Assembly: GCA_036971715.1 (NCBI GenBank)
Contig: JAVHJL010000001.1
Span: forward strand, 1,798,001 to 1,862,000
Origin: Arthrobotrys musiformis
Taxonomy: Eukaryota > Ascomycota > Orbiliomycetes > Orbiliales > Orbiliaceae
Length of the DNA: 64,000 nt
Reading direction: 5' to 3'
The notes below the pieces were generated by a model. It did not search any database and was not told where the DNA came from. It worked only from the letters and a program-made list of their open reading frames with translations. How positions within the stretch are numbered: the stretch's first letter is position 1; each line of letters starts with the position of its first letter. Both the position numbers and the translations under genes were made by a program. This document shows positions 58,187 through 64,000 of this stretch, one piece after another.

Positions 58187-60082
58187 ATGCAGACAGCGAC
58201 CAGCAATGGAGGAGTATCCCTCACATCGCTATCCACAGAACTCATCCACGAGATTTTCTTTTATGTCTGCTTACTCTCATTCCCACAATTTAACCTCTAG
58301 GAAACATGCATGTATACTAACTTTACCTAGTTCGGACGCACAAGGGGTGCTGCACGGCTAGCACGTGTCTGCAGGCTCCTAAACGCATTGATCAGCCCTA
58401 TGCTGTACCGAAACTTAATCATTGAAATCGAATCTGGGAAAGGGGTAAACAACAGATACATAAGGTCTTTGTTGTTGGTGGGAGGGCCCGGGGAGAGTGC
58501 TAGGCAAGACGCGAATTTGAAGTACGTCCGGACTTTCGGCGTAGTTGGCAAGGTAGACACCCGGGCTCCTCCCAGCACTAGAAGCGTAGTTCATCCAAAC
58601 ACGGCTTCGTTTTTGCAACTTATCTTAAATAGATTGAGTAAAGATACATTGACAAGCTTCATGTAAGTTAGCCGCATGGCCATTTATAATTGCCAAACAA
58701 GGTCGCCGTTAACTGTACTTTGCGCTCACTTTAGCTGGGACACCGACATCGTCCTCAATTCGGAAATTCAAAATACATTGATTAAGAATCAAACCAAAAT
58801 AACCTCCCTCGCTATTTACCAACACCCAGACCCCATATTGTCGGAGCCTATTCCGGCTTTGATTATTCTCGGTATGAAGTCACTCACAAGTATTCATATC
58901 GGCGGAATTCAATCAATCCCCCAGCTAGCAGCGACCATCCGCGCGGTCCGTAGGAACTCCGCCACGCTGGTGCATTTTGGGCTAAGCCTCTGCCGTCACA
59001 TGCGGGAGATCGTCAATAAAAGCACTGGCGTTATTGGCTTCTATGTGGTAGAGGCTGACAAGGATGCTGAAATCACATCATTTAAAACGTTTCCCGCAAT
59101 CAAGAGCATTCATATCGATGGAATCGCAAATTGGGATAACTTCGTCTCCAAAGCGAGACTCGATGGTCTTGAGTTGGAAGCCTGGAAAAAGGTTGAACAA
59201 CTAAACGTGGAGCTGCTTGGATCCAACTCCAATTTATTCAGAAAGCTACAATCATATAAAGTTCAACCTAACTCCCTAACTGTCGGCTTGGACGATGAAT
59301 ATTTGCCGGAACTTCGCAGCTACATCGAGAATTCCATTGGACTAGTAGAAGTGTGCATTAGGGTGAAGGGCCCCTTTGACGAAGACTTGCCCTTGGACTA
59401 AGCTTCGAAAAAAATTCAAAGACACTGAGGAGATTATTCATATCCTGGAAAGATCGGGGAAGACACCGACTCTCATCTTCGGCCGATTTACGTACTGTAT
59501 CTCAATTAGAGGTACTTGAAGAGCTCGCAATTGCTTCTCAATGGCGAACGGTAAGTTTCCACGCCAATCGGTTCCACCTACAACTAGCACATGCACCATT
59601 TCCCTTCTCAAGGCGGTTCCCGTATTCGTCAATAATGTTAATGGAAATAGATCATAACACACGAGAACAAGTTCCCGGCCCTGAAAATAGTCTGGCTTCT
59701 TAACATACATTACGACCCAACGCCAAAAACAATCCCCACGAAATTCGCCGACCACCACATAGACGCCCACTCTAGGTTATTCACCCTCCCGCCAAAACTT
59801 TGCATTTTGTCACTAGGAGAGCAACAGCTAGACTCCAACCTCACTCGGCCCGCAGCTATTAGAGCCGTTTGGGCCCAGAAAGCGCCGTGGCCCCTGAGCT
59901 TTTGCAAAGCTCTGACACAAGAGATTGGTCGAGATTGTTTTGAACAGCGCTACAAGGGTTTCCAACTCTTTCGAATGCTTGAAGGCCCGTGCTACCGTGA
60001 TTTACAGTACGTTGGCCCAACTATAGCTCTACAGGCAGTCTACATTTTGATGCGGGGATCACTAACGAAACGACAATTATAG
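58187..60082 (+). pseudogene. F-box/LRR-like gene with a probable one-base frameshift
   Basis: Exons 58187-58264, 58331-58662, 58735-59550 and 59651-60082. The F-box starts at about residue 14 (Leu-Ser-Thr-Glu-Leu-Ile-His-Glu-Ile-Phe) and resumes as Leu-Ala-Arg-Val-Cys-Arg-Leu-Leu-Asn. The third exon reads Trp-Asp-Thr-Asp-Ile and irregular Leu-rich repeats until a TAA at 59399-59401. Directly after it a +2 frame opens from 59401 and reads canonical family sequence (Leu-Arg-Arg-Leu-Phe-Ile-Ser-Trp, Leu-Glu-Glu-Leu-Ala-Ile-Ala) up to a GTAAGT donor, then Phe-Pro-Ala-Leu-Lys-Ile-Val-Trp in the last exon. A single missing base at 59400 explains this. A 40-bp intron (GTGAAG to CTAAG) would also restore frame but is shorter than every other intron here. 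Substrate adaptor of an SCF ligase if functional. The first donor is GTCTGC, also unusual. Confidence 0.65.
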
Positions 60083-61317
60083 ATTTCACCCGCAAATAAC
60101 AGAGTATCCGTACAAGAACAATTCGCTCTTTAACTCTAATTAAGGGCGTTTGGGGAGGCTAGGTGCGAGACAGGGCGTTTGCAATTTGCTCGATAGTATC
60201 CAGTATACTAGGGCTCAGCGAGGTGGAGGGTTGCGAAGGATCCCATTGATGAAAAGGCCACGCTAGATCCCCAAACCGGAGAAGAGATGAATTGATTCGT
60301 CATAATTTTCATGTCTATCGAGTTTCTTTCCAAATTTTCGTTTGGCTTCGAGTTCACTAGTTGACGGATTAGCTAGATTTCCCCAAACTAATACAACACG
60401 GTACTGCTAGCGAGTCCAATGCAATCTACAATGAGGCGTGAATGTAATATGTTCACTCAAAGGCGCAAGGCCTGTGATAGCGGATTGCAATCTTTTTTTT
60501 TTTCAAAAAATAAATAAATAAAAGAAGGCCAATCAAAGATCTGAATACGCAACCAGGCCAAAAGTGCGGCCAGTAGTTACTTGGCTTTCTATGCATCTGT
60601 ATGGATCCAACACTATAAATTTGATTTTGAGGAAGTATGAAGTGGGCCGCGCCGGCTAAAGTTGACCATTGACTAACATGCCAATACCCCGGCATGCCCG
60701 TTTAACCTTGTCGAGCCAAGAAGGTCCCGTCAAACGTCCGTTCTATATTAGGCTTTCCAACGACAACCTTTGCATGGGACTAAGTCGGCCTCGAGCTAGG
60801 AGGCTGAGCTTATGCAGCGAAAGACAGCTCTATATCCAACAGGGGTGAGATTGAGAGAAAGATATTCAGCCCTACCCACTAACCCCGGAGCTTACTTGCT
60901 TTCGTGCAGGGCACGTTGGTGGGATTTCTAAAAATGCCCTCCAGTCTTTCTCTTGATGTTTTTTGCCAGCGCCCAGCTTCGACCATATCCTTTCTCGGTT
61001 TCCATACTTCTCATCTTTCCAGCGCTCATGAAATTGTAGTTCCTCTTTTCATATTTGCCTGTTTAGCGACGTTTGTGAATTTTTTGAATTTTGATTCCCC
61101 TCATATAACGGTGGTTTAATGTTGTATAGTTGACGATACATACCGACGCCGCGATAGCCATTACTCGGGTGGCGTAAGCGGAATTGTACCCCATATCGGT
61201 GTAACGATCATACAGCGCATTGCGGAAGAACCTCTGCCAAACCACGAGCAATTGGGGAGTCCAATACCGATACGTTTTCGATACATATACATACCACCGA
61301 CAGTGCTCACCACGAGA
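60083..61317. other. Intergenic before the kelch gene
   Basis: 1.2 kb without a supported gene. It has a poly-T run followed by an A-rich AAATAAATAA stretch near 60493-60522, and C/T-rich sequence around 60940-61030 that may belong to the kelch promoter. Confidence 0.4.
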
Positions 61318-63540
61318 ATGGCTCGGGGTTGCAGCAGGTCATGGGAGCTCTTCGCGGGGCTAGCCACACTATTTCTTGGGGTTGAAGCTCAGTTGAGTGC
61401 AAGTGATGGGCTATGTCAGAGATTTGGACACCAAAGTTCGTCTCTATCTTCGTAATTTGAGGGATTCTGTTATAGCTAACTCCTTTTTGTTTTTCAATAG
61501 GTGCTTTGGTAGGGAATAAGCTCTTTCTCGCTGGTGGTTTTCGAGTAGTACGAGATCCCCAAACCGGAGTCGTTACAGAACAACCAAGTACGCCGCAACG
61601 CAATTTCCCCGCCATACCATGCCCCGCTTTCGAACAGGTCCTAACTTTCTGTAGCAAACGATTTCCAGTCGCTCGACCTCGGACCTAATGGGACTTCTTT
61701 CCAGTTAGGCGGGGATAATTCACAACGTGACCCGCAATGGCAGAATATAAATTACACAGTAACCGGAGCCGCTGGCCTCCCCAAAGTCGTCAACGGAGCT
61801 ATGTGGAGGGATAAGGAAGACTTATATATTTACGAAGGACGGTTACCTGGATTGGGACCGGAAGCATCTTCTTCGTTATGGAAGTATACGGCGAACACGA
61901 GCGTATGGGGACAAGAGTTAACTTGGATACACCCTGACTCTAACTTACCGAATCGGGTTTCGAGAGGAGCTTCGGTGTCGATTGGCGACTACGGTATGGG
62001 AGTATACGTTGGCGGGGCTAGGATATTCGTCAATGATTCTGACACACCTAAGAGTGGGAGTTGGTACTATCCAAGTGAAGAGCAGCTTACAACGTTCAAT
62101 CTACGGAATTTGAACAGAACAACCACAGGCCTGCCGGATTCTCAGAAAAGAATGGGGGCAGCGTTGGGATACCTGCCCATTGGAACGGGAGGGGCGATAA
62201 TTGGGATAGGAGGGACTTTAGAAAACGACGAAGTTCGGGTAAATAAAAATCCCGTTGATAAAAAAGTATTTTTGAGCAAAGATTCGATTTGCTCTAACAT
62301 GACAGCAATTAGGAAACCGGAAACGTTGAAAACATCTCAAAGGAAGACTTTGACCCGGATGATATCAGTTTTACTCCAATGCAAAGAGTCTGGATCATGG
62401 ACCTTGATACACGGAAATGGTACTCCCAATCAACATTTGGGACTTATATTCCTGATTCCCGAATGGAGCACTGTATCGCCGTCGCTTCGGCACCTGACTT
62501 GTCATCCCACAATATATATATGTTTGGTGGAAGCACAGCGACTTCATTTCTAAATCGCACCGGCGAAAAATATTTTAACGAACTATACATCCTATCAATC
62601 CCCAGTTTTAGATGGATTCGGCGAACGTTCGAAGTTTCTGATAACGTGCCAGCTGGAAGAGTCCAACATACCTGCCATGTGCATGGCAAAAATTTGATCA
62701 TCCTAGGTGGCGCTACCCAGAATACCACGGAGTGTACATGGGATGAGGTCAATATTTTGGATATGTCGAGTCTAAGATGGGTTACCGATTACCAGTACTC
62801 GACCGACAAATTTACGGTTCCGGACCTTGTTACTGGCAGTATTTCGAACAACGGAAAGGTTCAGACAGATCCCGTCAATGGGTGGGACGACCATAACCTA
62901 GAGGCCCTGTTCAAATTTGGCAGCAGTGGGAGTAACATGGTTCGAATCGCTGCGATCGCTGGCGGCATAGCTGGTGGGATCATTATATCGTTTATCCTAG
63001 TGGCGGGCTTTTATCACTATAAGAACAAGCGCGAACATCAAAAGGAACAAGAATCTTTGAAGTCCAGCCTTGTCTATGAACCCTCGAGGTCAGTCGAGCG
63101 CGGGTCTAGGTATGATCCCGACCCTAGCAGGGATGATGGCGCGATGGAACTTCATTCATCGCCATCAAGTGTGACATCAACTTTCGACGAGAACTCCGGA
63201 TATGCGCATCCAGGGAAACTATGGAGGGCCAGCTACCACAGCTATGAGATTTCGGAAGCTGATGTGGATTATCCGGACAACGATAACGACCGGACACGGT
63301 TAATACTAGATACGAAGGTCCCCACGGGGTACTTTGAACTAGGAAACCCTAGTACCCCTACCGCTATGGAAAGACATGAGCTAGGAGGAGGTAAGATCGC
63401 TGTGCCTTTCTAGAGCTCTAAAGCCACTTGACCGAGAAAGCTAACCCGCCTACGCAACAGATCTTGGGGAGCAACGTCTTCAAGCAGTGGACAACGATGC
63501 ACCTTCACCTATAAGCTCACGGGGAACCCGGTGGAGATGA
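61318..63540 (+). CDS. Secreted, single-pass kelch-repeat protein
   Basis: Exons 61318-61435, 61501-61587, 61655-62238, 62313-63390 and 63461-63540; 648 residues. The third exon could end at 62265 (GTATTT donor) instead of 62238 (GTAAAT); both keep frame. The last exon is inferred from a GTAAGA donor, GCTAAC branch and CAACAG acceptor; unspliced, the protein ends at 63413. The signal peptide ends Val-Glu-Ala-Gln. Kelch-type blades follow: Cys-Gln-Arg-Phe-Gly-His-Gln-Ser, Leu-Phe-Leu-Ala-Gly-Gly-Phe, Ile-Tyr-Met-Phe-Gly-Gly-Ser, Arg-Val-Gln-His-Thr-Cys and Leu-Ile-Ile-Leu-Gly-Gly-Ala, with several N-glycosylation sites. A membrane span (Ile-Ala-Gly-Gly-Ile-Ile-Ile-Ser-Phe) near residue 500 is followed by a basic and then acidic cytosolic tail of about 130 residues. 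This architecture recurs in ascomycetes as cell-surface kelch proteins; ligand unknown. Confidence 0.82.
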
Positions 63541-63819
63541 ATGGGTTGGTATTGAAAACAGGAGAGTTCATAAATGTCTTTTAGCCGAGTGGTTGTCTCT
63601 CCCGATTTATTTCTCATTAAGTTGCATATCATATAGCCCGGTTTCTAAATTTAGCGAGCATTGTACCCTTCCAAGCATTTTCCCCATTAGCATTACAAGA
63701 CTTTGTACAGCTAGCTACTGGTGTATCTATTAAATCATAAACACGCGACAGCGCGGCATTGGACGTGAATTCTCTGTCCCAATCGCAGAAGCCTAGAGGA
63801 CGGGAATATCCCCATGCCA

Positions 63820-64000
63820 TCAATACCAAGTCCTATCACCCCAGATTCCCTTCCCAAGTTCAAAAATCTCTATCCAAGAATACTCATCCCTACTGAGAGA
63901 CTCCGGTACCAAAATTGACATCGCCTTATAAACACGATTGAAGTCCTGGATTATCACTTCCGACTCTGGTTGGCAATTTGGAGGTATTGCCTTTGGAATT
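63820..64000 (-). CDS. 3' end of an ORF running off the window
   Basis: A minus-strand frame open from the window edge to a TGA at 63820-63822. It reads Ile-Pro-Pro-Asn-Cys, Ile-Ile-Gln-Asp-Phe-Asn-Arg-Val-Tyr and Tyr-Ser-Trp-Ile-Glu-Ile-Phe-Glu, which looks like protein. Without the upstream part no family can be named. A 66-codon open segment just downstream (63629-63829) partly overlaps in another frame and may be unrelated. Confidence 0.35.
   Translation of the reverse strand, partial: IPKAIPPNCQPESEVIIQDFNRVYKAMSILVPESLSRDEYSWIEIFELGKGIWGDRTWY

Noticed and set aside
1..64000. CRISPR arrays, insertion sequences or bacterial operons
   Set aside because: The intron-rich genes are eukaryotic and no regularly spaced repeats or transposase genes were found.

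Overview
The window is nuclear DNA of a filamentous ascomycete (Pezizomycotina). Nearly every convincing gene is split by short introns of about 50-130 bp with GT..AG ends and a CTAAC/CTAAT-like branch site 10-30 bp before the acceptor. The families also fit: a P4-ATPase of the Neo1 class, a NACHT STAND protein, F-box/LRR-like genes, an HSPA12-like Hsp70, a DUF7707 GPI protein, a GAR-domain coiled-coil giant and a secreted kelch protein. Placement in Orbiliomycetes is only a guess. I joined exons by eye, and for almost every multi-exon gene the exon lengths sum to a multiple of three, which supports the models.

Layout. 0-4.4 kb: two convergent genes for secreted proteins of unknown function, one proline-rich with five exons and one acidic with one exon. 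5.4-13.5 kb: a cytosolic orphan, an N-terminal ubiquitin-like-domain protein with an unresolved splice, a small Cys-rich ORF and a helical orphan, all on the minus strand. 13.5-18.6 kb: a small CxxC protein, then NEO1 on the plus strand. 19-21.9 kb: a six-exon NACHT gene (minus), divergent from a tandem pair of F-box genes (22.96-27.2 kb, plus). 28.1-35.2 kb: one 2,358-residue gene (minus) with a long coiled coil and a C-terminal GAR (GAS2) domain. 37.7-39.6 kb: an L-type amino-acid transporter (minus). 40.7-41.4 kb: a DUF7707 GPI-anchored protein (plus), transcribed divergently from the transporter. 41.4-48.1 kb: a gene-poor tract with broken open segments.

48.2-53.2 kb: a head-to-head pair, a CxxC/coiled-coil protein (minus, three exons) and an HSPA12-like Hsp70 (plus, seven exons, one of its introns GC-AG). 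53.7-54.1 kb: a short ORF with a mitochondrial-like presequence. 54.2-56.3 kb: a secreted GH5 endoglycoceramidase-like enzyme with a C-terminal beta-trefoil lectin domain (minus). 58.2-60.1 kb: a third F-box gene that needs a one-base frameshift or a very short intron. 61.3-63.5 kb: a secreted, single-pass kelch-repeat protein. The right edge holds the 3' end of a minus-strand ORF.

How the genes relate. Most are independent. Three contexts may be meaningful: the NACHT gene and F-box gene 1 share a 1-kb divergent intergenic region; the F-box genes look like a recently expanding family with one decayed or drifting copy; and the Hsp70-like/coiled-coil pair shares a 780-bp bidirectional region, so the two may act together. 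The secreted proteins (left-edge pair, DUF7707, glycosidase, kelch) make up a large share of the window and would face the cell surface or outside.
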